A DNA stretch of 64,000 nucleotides from the NCBI RefSeq assembly GCF_014596915.1, contig NZ_JACVWU010000007.1, positions 186,001-250,000 of the forward strand, written 5' to 3'. Source of the DNA: Streptomyces sp. TRM68416 (lineage in GTDB: Bacteria > Actinomycetota > Actinomycetes > Streptomycetales > Streptomycetaceae). Shown in pieces: positions 9,841 to 18,272 of this stretch (the first letter of the stretch is position 1; the number at the start of each line of letters is the position of its first letter). The notes below the pieces were generated by a model. It did not search any database. It saw only the letters and a program-made list of their open reading frames with translations, and was not told the DNA's origin. The position numbers were made by a program, and so were the translations under genes.

Positions 9841-10803
9841 TCACCGCGCGACGCTCAGCGACAGCGCGAACCGGCCCTCGGAGTCCGTCCACCAGTGCGT
9901 CAACTCAAGCCCGGCGGAGTGCAGCTCGCCGCGCACGCCCTCCTGGCGGAACTTCGCCGAGATCTCGGTGTGCAGCTCCTCGCCCACCGCGAAGTCGACC
10001 GCGAGGTCCAGTGCGGGCACCTTCACCGTCTGGGCCGAGCGGGCCCGCAGCCGCATCTCGATCCACTCGTTGTCGGCGTCCCACAGGGCGACGTGGTCGA
10101 AGGCTGCCGGATCGAAGTCGGCGCCGAGCTCACGGTTGACGACGGTCAGGACGTTCTTGTTGAACGCCGCCGTCACCCCGGCCGCGTCGTCGTAGGCCCT
10201 GACCAGCACCTTCTCGTCCTTGACCAGGTCCGTGCCGAGGAGCAGGGCGTCACCCGGGGCGAGCAGGGCGCGGACCCCGCTGAGGAAGGCGGCCCGCTCC
10301 GCGGGCAGCAGGTTGCCGATCGTGCCGCCGAGGAACGCCACCAGCCGGGGGCCCGGCGTGTCCGGCAGGGTGAGCGGGCCGGTGAAGTCGGCGATCAGCG
10401 CGTGCACGTCCAGGCCGGGCCGCGACGCGATGAGGGCGTGCCCGGCCTGGCTCAGGGCGCTCTCGCTGACGTCGACGGGCACGTACGTGTGCAGCTCGGT
10501 CAGGGCGTCGATCAGGTACCGGGTCTTCTCCGAGGAGCCGGAGCCCAGTTCGACCAGGGTGCGGGCGCCCGTCGCCGCGGCGATCTCGCCGGCGCGGGCG
10601 ATGAGGATCTCCCGCTCGGCGCGGGTCGGGTAGTACTCGGGCAACTCGGTGATCTGCTCGAACAGTTCGCTGCCATGGGCGTCGTAGAACCACTTCGGCG
10701 GCAGCGTCTTGGGGGTGCGGGTCAGGCCGTTGAGGACATCGGCGCGCAGGGCGGCCTCCGTGGCGTCCTCGGGCAGGGTGCGGGTGAGAAGGAACGGACT
10801 CAC
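9841..10803 (-). CDS. egtD: L-histidine Nalpha-methyltransferase
   Basis: Trimethylates histidine to hercynine with SAM, the first committed step of ergothioneine synthesis. The 320-aa protein shows KWFYDAHGSELFEQITELPEYYPTR, the SAM site LVELGSGSSEKTRYL and the C-terminal VGEELHTEISAKF loop of EgtD. The GTG at 10803 overlaps the egtC stop as GTGA, making it the last gene of an egtABCD operon. No egtE-type lyase is present nearby. Confidence 0.96.
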   Translation of the reverse strand: MSPFLLTRTLPEDATEAALRADVLNGLTRTPKTLPPKWFYDAHGSELFEQITELPEYYPTRAEREILIARAGEIAAATGARTLVELGSGSSEKTRYLIDALTELHTYVPVDVSESALSQAGHALIASRPGLDVHALIADFTGPLTLPDTPGPRLVAFLGGTIGNLLPAERAAFLSGVRALLAPGDALLLGTDLVKDEKVLVRAYDDAAGVTAAFNKNVLTVVNRELGADFDPAAFDHVALWDADNEWIEMRLRARSAQTVKVPALDLAVDFAVGEELHTEISAKFRQEGVRGELHSAGLELTHWWTDSEGRFALSLSVAR

Positions 10804-11579
10804 GTGCGGGGCTCCTTCAGAGGTGCGGGCGTCGGGTCCTTGAGCGGCGTGAGCAGCACGTCGGTGCGGCTCGCCGCGAGGAGCGTGCGGTCGGGGACCT
10901 CCTGCCAGTGCGGATCGTCGTCGTACGGCTCCGAGGCGACGACCGTGCCGCGGCCGGGGGTCGAGAGGTAGAAGAGGGTGTCGCCCCAGGCGGTGGCGGT
11001 GATGGTGTCGCCGTTGGTGAGGAGCAGGTTGAGCCGCGAGCCCGGGGCCGCCGCGGCCACGTCCGCGACCGTGTCGGCCAGCGCCTGCCCCTCCTCGTCC
11101 CCGGCCCGCAGCCGGGCCAGGACCAGGGCCCACACCAGCGCCGAGTCGTTGCGGGCCTCCATCGACAGCAGGTCCTCGGCGGGCAGTGACCCGGTGAGCG
11201 GCGCCAAGGAGCCGGGCCAGCCCTTGACGGCGCCGTTGTGGCTGAACAGCCACGGGCCCGCGGCGAACGGCGCCGCGGCCGCCTCGGCGTCCGCACCGGA
11301 CAGGGTGGCGTCGCGCACCGCGGCCAGCAGCGCGGTCGACCGCACCACCCGCGCCAGGTCGGCGAAGGACAGGTCCGCCCAGATCGGCCCGGCCCGGCGG
11401 TAGCGGGCCGGCACCGGATCCCCGGGCGCGTACCAACCGACGCCGAAGCCGTCGGCGTTGACGGTCCCGTACCGCTGCCGTCGCGGCGCCCAGGATTGGC
11501 GGTACAGGCTGTGCGGGGGCTCCACGAGGTGTCTGCCGAGCGGCTCCTCGGGGCCCAGGCGGGCGAGGTGACGGCACAT
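10800..11579 (-). CDS. egtC: gamma-Glutamyl hercynylcysteine S-oxide amidohydrolase
   Basis: A class II glutamine-amidotransferase-fold enzyme that removes the glutamyl group from the EgtB product. The 259-aa product begins MCRHLARLG, placing the catalytic nucleophile Cys at position 2. NADGFGVGWYAPG, WLFSHNGAVKGW and ARNDSALVWALV are further family signatures. Its ATG overlaps the egtB stop by 1 nt (TGATG), and its stop overlaps the egtD start. Confidence 0.95.
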   Translation of the reverse strand: MCRHLARLGPEEPLGRHLVEPPHSLYRQSWAPRRQRYGTVNADGFGVGWYAPGDPVPARYRRAGPIWADLSFADLARVVRSTALLAAVRDATLSGADAEAAAAPFAAGPWLFSHNGAVKGWPGSLAPLTGSLPAEDLLSMEARNDSALVWALVLARLRAGDEEGQALADTVADVAAAAPGSRLNLLLTNGDTITATAWGDTLFYLSTPGRGTVVASEPYDDDPHWQEVPDRTLLAASRTDVLLTPLKDPTPAPLKEPRT

Positions 11580-12883
11580 CAGACGGCCCCCGAACGTGCC
11601 GTGCGGAACCCGGAGAAGATCTGCCGCCGGATCGGATAGTCCCAGTTGCGGAACGTGCCCCGGCAGGCCACTGCGTCCACGGCGAACGAACCGCCGCGCA
11701 GCACCTTGTACTCGGGGCCGAAGAACACCTCCGAGTACTCCTTGTACGGAAACGCCCGGAACCCGGGGTAGGGCAGGAAGTCGCTCGCCGTCCACTCCCA
11801 CACATCGCCGATCAACTGCCGTACCCCGAGCGGTGATTCACCCTCCGGGTAGCTGCCGACCGGGGCCGGGCGCAGATGCCGCTGGCCGAGGTTGGCGTGC
11901 TCGGCCTCCGGATCGGCGTCGCCCCACGGGTAGCGCGTCGAGCGGTCGCCGGCCGGGTCGTGCCGGGCGGCCTTCTCCCACTCCGCCTCGGTGGGCAGCC
12001 GGCGCCCCGCCCAGCGGGCGTAGGCATCGGCCTCGTACCAGCTCACGTGCAGCACCGGCTCCTCGGGCGGGACGACCTCGGTGACGCCGAAGCGGCGGCG
12101 CAGCCACTGCTTGCCGTCCCGGTGCCAGAACAGCGGCGCGTGGATGGAGTGCTGCCGGATGTGCCCCCAGCCCGCCGGGGCCCACCAGCGCTCGTCTTCG
12201 TAGCCGCCGTCCTCGATGAACGCCTGGTAGGCGCCGTTCGACACCGGGGTGGTGTCGATGAAGAAGGGGGCCACCTCGCGCCGGTGCGCCGGGCGTTCGT
12301 TGTCCAGCGCCCACGGCTCGTCCGAGGTGCCCATGGTGAACGGGCCGCCGGGGACCAGGACTTCGGACGGGCCGGTGAACAGCGGCGCCGGTTCCGGGTC
12401 CGGGGCGGTCAGGGCCTGCGGGCCCCTGCGGAGCTGATGGGTGATCAGCATCGTTTCGTCGTGCTGCTGTTCGTGCTGCGCGATCATCCCGAAGGCGAAG
12501 CCCGCCTCGGTGAGCCGGCTCCCGTGGAAGGCGGTGCTCTCCAACAGGTCCAGGACCCGTCCGCGCACCTCGGCGGCGTACTGCCGTGCCTCGGCGGGCG
12601 GCAGCAGCGGCAGCGTGGGCCGTTCGGAGCGCGGATGCTCGAAGGCGTCGTAGAGGCTGTCGATCTCGGGGCGCATCGCCTCCCGGCCGGCGACGGCCCG
12701 CAGCAGCCACTGCTCCTCCTGGTTGCCGATGTGCGCCAGGTCCCAGACCAGCGGTGACATCAGCGGGGAGTGCTGCGCGGTCAGGTCGGGGTCCTCCACG
12801 CAGCTGGTGAGCAGCGTGGTGCGCTCGCGGGCGGTGATCAGGGTGGTCAGGGCCCGTTTCCGGAGCGACTCGGTGTCGGTCAT
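11579..12883 (-). CDS. egtB: Hercynine oxygenase (iron-dependent sulfoxide synthase)
   Basis: Joins gamma-glutamylcysteine to hercynine with O2 and non-haem iron. The 434-aa protein has an N-terminal DinB-like domain with HIGNQEEQWLL and the iron-binding QHEQQHDE motif. A formylglycine-generating-enzyme-like C-terminal domain follows (VPGGPFTMGTS, RLPTEAEWEKAARH, VLRGGSFAV). The start overlaps the egtA stop as ATGA. Length and domain order are normal for the family. Confidence 0.96.
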   Translation of the reverse strand: MTDTESLRKRALTTLITARERTTLLTSCVEDPDLTAQHSPLMSPLVWDLAHIGNQEEQWLLRAVAGREAMRPEIDSLYDAFEHPRSERPTLPLLPPAEARQYAAEVRGRVLDLLESTAFHGSRLTEAGFAFGMIAQHEQQHDETMLITHQLRRGPQALTAPDPEPAPLFTGPSEVLVPGGPFTMGTSDEPWALDNERPAHRREVAPFFIDTTPVSNGAYQAFIEDGGYEDERWWAPAGWGHIRQHSIHAPLFWHRDGKQWLRRRFGVTEVVPPEEPVLHVSWYEADAYARWAGRRLPTEAEWEKAARHDPAGDRSTRYPWGDADPEAEHANLGQRHLRPAPVGSYPEGESPLGVRQLIGDVWEWTASDFLPYPGFRAFPYKEYSEVFFGPEYKVLRGGSFAVDAVACRGTFRNWDYPIRRQIFSGFRTARSGAV

Positions 12884-14181
12884 GCGTGCAGGTCCTTCCC
12901 GTGCGGGCGGCGGTCCGAGCCGTGGAGCCCGTCCAGCAGGTCGTCGGCGGGGCAGCGGCCCCGGGTGACATAGCGGTCCCGGTAGGCCGCGACGGCGTCC
13001 GTGACCTCGGTGGTGGCACCGAGCCGGGGCAGCGCCTCCAGCGCCGCCGCGAAGCAGGTGACGGCCGCCTCGTGCAGCTCGGGGTCGGCCGGGCCGTACC
13101 GGGCCGCGTCCATCCACAGCGCGTTGTGCGGCGCCGGGCGCGGCAACGCCCGTTCGGCGAGCGGTTTCACGGCGCGGTAGGCGGTCTCGGCGGCCGCGGG
13201 GTCGTCGAACAGCGCCGTCGTCACGGCGAGCGGCACCAGCCACCCGTCCTCGCCCGGCTGGGCGTCGATCATGCGCAGTTCGAGGTGGCCGCGCGGTCTG
13301 ACCGGCGGGAACAGGGTGGTCAGGTGGTAGTCGAGGTCCTCCCGGGTCGGGGGCCGCGGCATCGCCGACCGGGTCCACTCGCGGAAGGTGAGCCCCTCCG
13401 GGACCTCCCACGGGCCGCTGTCCTGCCGTACGCACATCACCGGCGCGTCCAGGACGTGCCGGGCCCAGGCGGCGCGCGGGTCGTCGTCCAGCGGGGGCGC
13501 GCCCGCCCGGTCCGCGCCGATCTCCGTCCACAGCAGCTGCCGGGTGGAGAGCCAGCCGGTGGGCTCGTTCCCGGCGAGGGGGGAGTTGGCGAAGGCCGCC
13601 ACGAGGACCGCGCCGAGCTGGTGGGCCAGCCACCAGCGGCGGACGTGGCCCAGCGGGCCGGGTTCCTCCTGGCCGGCGTCCAGGCACACCTGGACGGAGG
13701 CGGAGGTGCACATCATGGCGCGGCCGGCCGGACCTCTGCGGTCCAGGCACCTCTCCATGGCGTCGTACCGCGGCTGGCGCAGATAGCGGCGGGGTTCGTG
13801 CCAGGGGTCGTGGCCGATGCCGACGAGGCCGAGACCGTGCTCGCGCAGGCGGGCGCGGACGGCGTCGAGGTCGGCGGAGACGGTACCGATGCACTCCATC
13901 AGGGAGGCGGCGGGAGGGGAGCTGAGCTCCAGCTGACCGCCGGGTTCGACGGTGAGCGCCGACCTCAGAGGCACGGTACGCAGTGCGGCGTAGGCCGCTT
14001 CGAGTCGTTCGGGCGGTACGGGGAGCTGCGGACGGCGCAGCTCGTGGACGAGCCATTCCACTTCGACCCCGACGGTGCGGGGCGGTCCGGTCTTGAAACA
14101 GATGCCGCGGACGAGCGCCTCCACCTCGGCTTCGGTGATGGCGGTGCGCGACCGCGTACAGTCGCTTGCCGTATCGGACAT
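12880..14181 (-). CDS. egtA: Glutamate-cysteine ligase, ergothioneine type
   Basis: Makes gamma-glutamylcysteine for EgtB. A 433-aa GCS2-type ligase with GVEVEWLVHEL, EPGGQLELSSPP, the substrate-binding segment MMCTSASVQVCLD and HLELRMIDAQPGEDGW. I chose the ATG at 14181 because AGGAGG lies 8 nt upstream; an in-frame upstream GTG/ATG region lacks this. It heads the egtABCD operon. A direct-repeat region at 14323-14371 lies in its upstream region. Confidence 0.94.
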   Translation of the reverse strand: MSDTASDCTRSRTAITEAEVEALVRGICFKTGPPRTVGVEVEWLVHELRRPQLPVPPERLEAAYAALRTVPLRSALTVEPGGQLELSSPPAASLMECIGTVSADLDAVRARLREHGLGLVGIGHDPWHEPRRYLRQPRYDAMERCLDRRGPAGRAMMCTSASVQVCLDAGQEEPGPLGHVRRWWLAHQLGAVLVAAFANSPLAGNEPTGWLSTRQLLWTEIGADRAGAPPLDDDPRAAWARHVLDAPVMCVRQDSGPWEVPEGLTFREWTRSAMPRPPTREDLDYHLTTLFPPVRPRGHLELRMIDAQPGEDGWLVPLAVTTALFDDPAAAETAYRAVKPLAERALPRPAPHNALWMDAARYGPADPELHEAAVTCFAAALEALPRLGATTEVTDAVAAYRDRYVTRGRCPADDLLDGLHGSDRRPHGKDLHA

Positions 14182-14322
14182 GTCGGGATCCTCCTGAGAT
14201 TCCACCATGCCACCGGTCCGGGTCCGATGGGTCCGAACCGGCAATGACTCGTCCCACCCAAGACGCTTGCGACGCTCGGCACAAGGGTGCCTACCGGGAC
14301 GTTCGGGACCGGTAAGCATTGC

Positions 14323-14371
14323 TTTCCGGTCGTTTCCTGGAACTTTTCCGATCGTTTCCGGGGTCGGAAAA
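14323..14371. promoter_or_regulatory. Direct and inverted repeats between egtA and PARG-like gene
   Basis: An 18-bp direct repeat (TTTCCGGTCGTTTCCTGG at 14323, TTTCCGATCGTTTCCGGG at 14345) has a 22-bp period, two helical turns. The second copy overlaps an 8-bp perfect inverted repeat, TTTTCCGA (14344-14351) with TCGGAAAA (14364-14371). It lies between divergent genes, so an operator is plausible; the binding protein is unknown. Confidence 0.5.
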
Positions 14372-14473
14372 AACTCTGTTGCACCCCGACTCGGGCATCG
14401 CCGAGGATTCCCGCATGAGCACGACGGGGGAGCGCGTCCGGCGTGCGTTCGTGGCGCCCACGGGGGTGGCGCC

Positions 14474-15280
14474 ATGAGTGCGCGCCTGCGCGGGATCGCA
14501 CAGCAGACGGAACGGATCGTGGCGGCCGGGGGATACCGCGCCCCCGACGGCCGCGAGGTGTCGATCGCCGCGGCGGTCGAGGCCGCCCGGCGCGACACTC
14601 GGATGCACGGACCCGACCCGGTCCCGGTGCCGTCGGTGCCCCGAACGGACACGTTCTTCGAGGTCACGGGCGAGAGCAGCCTGGAGGCCGCGCGCCGGCT
14701 CGGCGCCGGCACGGCCGTACTGAACTTCGCCTCCGCCCGCAATCCCGGCGGCGGCTACCTCAACGGCGCGCAGGCGCAGGAGGAGGCCCTGTGCCGCGCC
14801 TCCGCGCTCTACACCTGCCTGATCGAGGTCCGCGCGTTCTACGAGCACCACCGCGCGCACCGCGACCCGTTCTACACCGACCGGGTCATCCACTCGCCCG
14901 CCGTGCCGGTCTTCCGTGACGACCGCGGCGGCCTGCTGGACGAGCCCTGCCTGGCCGGCTTCCTGACCGCCGCCGCCCCGAACGCGGGCGTGATCCGGCG
15001 TACGGCGCCCGAGCGCGCCGCGGACATCCCGCGGGCGCTGGCGGCCCGCGCGGAGCGGGTGCTGGAGACGGCTGCGGTGCACCGCTACCGGCGCCTGGTG
15101 CTGGGCGCGTGGGGATGCGGCGTGTTCCAGAACGATCCGGTGGTGGTGGCGGGGGCGTTCCGGGAGCTGCTCGCGGACGGGGGGCGGTTCGCCGGGGTCT
15201 TCGAGCACGTCGTGTTCGGCGTCCTGGACCGTACGCCGGGGGCGGCGACCCGCGCGGCCTTCGAGGAGGCCTTCGCCTGA
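14474..15280 (+). CDS. TIGR02452/PARG-like macrodomain protein
   Basis: A 268-aa protein of the bacterial PARG-like (DUF2263) type, expected to hydrolyse poly- or oligo-ADP-ribose. The signature FASARNPGGGYLNGAQAQEE (residues about 90-109) carries the GGG and the paired acidic residues of the PARG site. VLGAWGCGVFQNDP near residue 218 is the second conserved loop. Start ATG at 14474; the frame upstream contains no convincing alternative. Divergent from the egt operon. Confidence 0.9.
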   Translation: MSARLRGIAQQTERIVAAGGYRAPDGREVSIAAAVEAARRDTRMHGPDPVPVPSVPRTDTFFEVTGESSLEAARRLGAGTAVLNFASARNPGGGYLNGAQAQEEALCRASALYTCLIEVRAFYEHHRAHRDPFYTDRVIHSPAVPVFRDDRGGLLDEPCLAGFLTAAAPNAGVIRRTAPERAADIPRALAARAERVLETAAVHRYRRLVLGAWGCGVFQNDPVVVAGAFRELLADGGRFAGVFEHVVFGVLDRTPGAATRAAFEEAFA

Positions 15281-15283
15281 GTC

Positions 15284-15318
15284 CGACCCACGATCCACGA
15301 TCCACGATCCACGATCCA
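15284..15318. repeat. Tandem CGATCCA heptamer repeat
   Basis: Four perfect 7-bp units CGATCCA (15291-15318) follow one degenerate unit CGACCCA (15284-15290). The array starts 3 bp after the PARG-like gene and ends 7 bp before the ArsR-type palindrome. Confidence 0.85.
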
Positions 15319-15324
15319 TGATTC

Positions 15325-15350
15325 CCTGAATTCAGGATTTCCTGTACTGT
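15325..15350 (+). promoter_or_regulatory. ArsR operator and leaderless promoter
   Basis: CCTGAATTCAGG (15325-15336) is a perfect 12-bp palindrome just upstream of a -10 hexamer TACTGT (15345-15350). The GTG start of the ArsR gene follows 6 bp later. The palindrome lies in the -35 region, the expected place for an ArsR/SmtB repressor. Confidence 0.6.
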
Positions 15351-15356
15351 CGCGGT

Positions 15357-15692
15357 GTGCTGACAGTCGCCCCCGACATCGAAGTGCTGGCCCGCTTCGG
15401 CCGTGCGCTCGCCGACCCGATCCGCTGCCGCATCCTGCTCGCTCTGCGTGAAGCCCCCGTCTACCCCGCGGACCTCGCCGACGCCCTCGGCGTCTCCCGC
15501 ACCCGGCTCTCGAACCACCTCGCCTGCCTGCGCGACTGCGGACTCGTGGTCACCGTGCCCGACGGCCGCCGCACCCGCTACGAGCTCGCCGACGCCCGCC
15601 TCGGCCACGCGCTGGACGACCTGCGCGCCGCCGTGCTGGCCGTCGAGACGGACCGCACCTGTGCCGAGGCCGACGAGCAGGGGTGCTGCTGA
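15357..15692 (+). CDS. ArsR/SmtB-family metal-sensing regulator
   Basis: A 111-aa repressor with the winged helix LADALGVSRTRLSNHLACLRDCGLVV and the DGRRTRYELAD wing. Metal-binding candidates are the Cys in HLACLRDC and a C-terminal cysteine group (CAEADEQGCC), a pattern known in cadmium/lead sensors such as CmtR. It is coupled by a TGATG overlap to the efflux gene. GTG at 15357, leaderless. Confidence 0.9.
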   Translation: MLTVAPDIEVLARFGRALADPIRCRILLALREAPVYPADLADALGVSRTRLSNHLACLRDCGLVVTVPDGRRTRYELADARLGHALDDLRAAVLAVETDRTCAEADEQGCC

Positions 15693-16378
15693 TGACCGTG
15701 ACGCCCCTCGGCCTCGGCCCGAGCCCGGCCCGCCGTGACGCGCTCGCCCGCCGGATACGGCTGCTGGTCGCCGCGACCATCACCTACAACCTCGTCGAGG
15801 CGGCCGTCGCGATCACCGCCGGCACCCTCGCCTCCTCCGCCGCCCTGGTCGGCTTCGGCCTGGACTCCCTCGTCGAGGTCTCCTCGGCCGCCGCGGTCGC
15901 CTGGCAGTTCTCCGCACGCGAGCACCGGGTGCGCGAGGCCCGCGAGAGGACCGCGCTGCGGATCATCGCCGTCTCGTTCTTCGCGCTCGCCGCCTACGTG
16001 TGCTTCGACGCCGCCCGTGCCCTGACCGGCACCTCGGAGGCGCGTCCCTCCGCCCCCGGCATCGTCCTCGCCGCGCTCTCCCTGGCCGTGATGCCGTTCC
16101 TGTCCGCCGCCCAGCGCAGGGCAGGCCGCGAACTCGGCTCCGCGAGCGCGGTCGCCGACTCCCGACAGACCCTGCTGTGCACGTACTTGTCCGCGGTCCT
16201 GCTGGCCGGCCTGCTCCTCAACGCCGGCCTCGGCTGGTCCTGGGCGGACCCGGTCGCCGCCCTCGTCATCGCGGCCGTAGCGGTGAAGGAGGGGCGTGAC
16301 GCATGGCGGGGCGAGAGCTGCTGCGCCACGGCTCCGGTGCGGAGCGCCGAGCCCGATACGTGCGGCTGCTGCGGCTGA
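15692..16378 (+). CDS. Cation transporter of the CDF type
   Basis: A 228-aa membrane protein with about six hydrophobic segments and CDF-like motifs (YNLVEAAVAITAG, LVGFGLDSLVEVSSA with the conserved Asp, ADSRQTLLCTYLSA, WADPVAALVIAAVAVKEG). It lacks the large C-terminal domain of classic CDF proteins and ends in a cysteine-rich tail (CCATAP and CGCCG). Coupled to the upstream ArsR gene, it probably exports the metal that repressor senses. Confidence 0.87.
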   Translation: MTVTPLGLGPSPARRDALARRIRLLVAATITYNLVEAAVAITAGTLASSAALVGFGLDSLVEVSSAAAVAWQFSAREHRVREARERTALRIIAVSFFALAAYVCFDAARALTGTSEARPSAPGIVLAALSLAVMPFLSAAQRRAGRELGSASAVADSRQTLLCTYLSAVLLAGLLLNAGLGWSWADPVAALVIAAVAVKEGRDAWRGESCCATAPVRSAEPDTCGCCG

Positions 16379-16519
16379 CGTACCCGCGCCCCGAGTGGGC
16401 GGGAACGGTCGGCGGGCGCTCAGGAGTTGGCGCTTTGCGCATGGCTGACGGATTCCTGAACTCCGTGTCCGGTGCGCCTGGCATGGTGGGCCCGTCCGCA
16501 CCAGACGGGAAGTTCCGAG

Positions 16520-17533
16520 ATGACATCCCTCCGACGCTGCCTGGCCTCGCTGTTCCTGACGAGCGGGATCGCTGCCGTGGACATGGCTCTGGGGGAGCGG
16601 GTCGTGCTCTCCGGGCTCCTGGTTCTGGGGCCGGTCCTCGCCTGCGTCCATGTGGAGAAGCGCTGCACGCTGGTCGTGGGCGGGTACGCGCTCCTCCTGT
16701 TCGTCGCGATGAGCCAAGTGCAGGGCACGTTGGGCACGTTCAACACCTCCGTCCGGGTGCTGACGCTCGGCATCGGCGTGTGCATGGCCGTCTGCATCGC
16801 GCACATGCGCGCCGCTCGCGAGCGCACGCTGGCCACGGTCGCGAGAACCGCGCAGCAGGCCCTGCTGACGCCGCTGCCTCCCCGGGTGGGGTATCTCCTG
16901 GTCGCCACCCGCTACCGTTGCGCGGCTCGCGATCTGGTGCTCGGCGGCGATGTGCTGGACGCGGTCTCCAGCGCGTACGGCGTCCGCGTGCTCATCGCCG
17001 ATGTGCGGGGCAGCGGGCTCAGCGCCATGGGCACGGCCGCGGCGACCCTGCGGCACTTCCGCAACGCGGCCTACGCCCAGCGCAGCCTGCTGTCGGTCAC
17101 CGGTGCGGTCGCCGCCGCAGTGTCGGAGGAACTGGGCGCGGAGGACTTCGTCACCGCCACGATCGCCGAGTTCGCCCCCGACGGCCAGGTGACGATCGTG
17201 AACTGCGGGCACCATCCGCCGGCTGTCCTGGGTGAGAGGGGCGCCCGCCTGATCGACGTGGAACCGGCGCTGCCGCTGGGGCTGCACGGCGACTACCGGG
17301 AGGAGAAGGTGCGGCTCGCCCCCGGTGAGCGGATGCTCTTCTACACCGACGGGCTGGCGGAGGCCCGCGACGCCGAGGGCACCATGCTCGATCTGGAGCA
17401 CGAGCTGCGGACCCTTCCGCACGCACCGGTGCTCGACGGCGTCCTCGACGACCTCTTCAAGCGGATGGACAGCCACACGGGCGGCCGCCACAGCGACGAC
17501 GTGTCCATGATCCTCTGCCAGCCGGACCCGTAG
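16520..17533 (+). CDS. Membrane SpoIIE-type PP2C phosphatase
   Basis: A 337-aa protein: three to four membrane segments in residues 1-95, then a PP2C/RsbU-type serine phosphatase domain. Catalytic Asp motifs are LVLGGDVLDAV, VLIADVRGSGLSA, FYTDGLAEARD and a final SDDVSMIL. Such proteins dephosphorylate anti-sigma antagonists. The start at 16520 has a GGGAAG about 8 nt upstream; an upstream in-frame start at 16472 is possible. No partner anti-sigma gene is adjacent. Confidence 0.88.
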   Translation: MTSLRRCLASLFLTSGIAAVDMALGERVVLSGLLVLGPVLACVHVEKRCTLVVGGYALLLFVAMSQVQGTLGTFNTSVRVLTLGIGVCMAVCIAHMRAARERTLATVARTAQQALLTPLPPRVGYLLVATRYRCAARDLVLGGDVLDAVSSAYGVRVLIADVRGSGLSAMGTAAATLRHFRNAAYAQRSLLSVTGAVAAAVSEELGAEDFVTATIAEFAPDGQVTIVNCGHHPPAVLGERGARLIDVEPALPLGLHGDYREEKVRLAPGERMLFYTDGLAEARDAEGTMLDLEHELRTLPHAPVLDGVLDDLFKRMDSHTGGRHSDDVSMILCQPDP

Positions 17534-17594
17534 GCGGGGCGGTTCCGGCCGCGCCTCGGTGTGCACGTGCCCCGCCCCCCGTCGGCTCCGGCCG

Positions 17595-18050
17595 TCATGT
17601 CCAGCCGTACCGCAACCGCAGCCGGTGCACGACGGAGTTGAACCGCATCCGGTCCAGCGCGCACGCCTCGCGCCGCATGCCCTGCTCGTGCAGGCGCAGC
17701 ACGCGGTCCACATCCACCCAGGAGTCGCGCCCCGACCGGTCCCACGGCCCGCTGCCGATCGGCACCCAGTCGCGGTCGCTGTCGTGGCGCTTGCTGGACA
17801 GCTGTACGGCGAGGAAGGTGCCGGCTGCCTCGCGGGCCACGACCAGGACGGGACGGTCCTTGCCGCGGCCGTCGTTCTCCTCGAAGGGCACCCACGTCCA
17901 GACGATCTCGCCCGGGTCCGGGTCGCCGTCGTGGGCGGGGGAGTACTCGGTGCGCGCCCGGCCGACCTTGCGCGGGTCGGCCTCGGCGGTGGCGGTGGGG
18001 CCGAAGCGGCCGGGGACGTTCTCTTCGGTAGACGCAGTCACGAAGGTCAC
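17595..18050 (-). CDS. PemK/MazF-fold protein, solitary
   Basis: A 151-aa protein with the PemK/MazF SH3-barrel pattern: GEIVWTWVPFEENDGRGKDRPVLVV, then FLAVQLSSKRHD and SWVDVDRVLRL. Family members are mRNA endonuclease toxins. No small antitoxin gene lies on either side, and the N-terminus is longer than in toxins, so it may be a housekeeping or degenerate relative. Convergent with the phosphatase gene. Confidence 0.8.
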   Translation of the reverse strand: MTFVTASTEENVPGRFGPTATAEADPRKVGRARTEYSPAHDGDPDPGEIVWTWVPFEENDGRGKDRPVLVVAREAAGTFLAVQLSSKRHDSDRDWVPIGSGPWDRSGRDSWVDVDRVLRLHEQGMRREACALDRMRFNSVVHRLRLRYGWT

Positions 18051-18090
18051 GGTAGAGCGTGCGCGCCGGTGAGCGGTGGTCGGGCAGGGT

Positions 18091-18272
18091 GTTGTTCGGC
18101 TGGTGAGGGGCGGTCGGTGTGGTGTTGTTCGGCCGATCGGTGGCAGCCGGGTGTGGTGTTGTCAGCCGGTGAATGGCAGCCGGGCGTGCTGTTGTCGGCC
18201 GGTGAGGGGCAGTCGGGCGTGAAGTCGTCGGCCGGTCAACGCAGGCCGGGTGTGGCGTCGTCGGCCTGTGCC
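18091..18272. repeat. 33-bp imperfect tandem repeat array
   Basis: Five copies start at 18091, 18124, 18158, 18191 and 18224 (33 bp each, the second 34), with a partial sixth at 18257. Each begins GTTGT or GTCGT followed by CGGCC-like sequence. The array runs through the amidase stop codon (18236), so its right part is coding and the left part is not. Confidence 0.75.

Noticed and set aside
17595..18050. PemK/MazF protein as half of a toxin-antitoxin system
   Set aside because: No small antitoxin-like frame lies upstream or downstream on the same strand, so a TA pair cannot be claimed.
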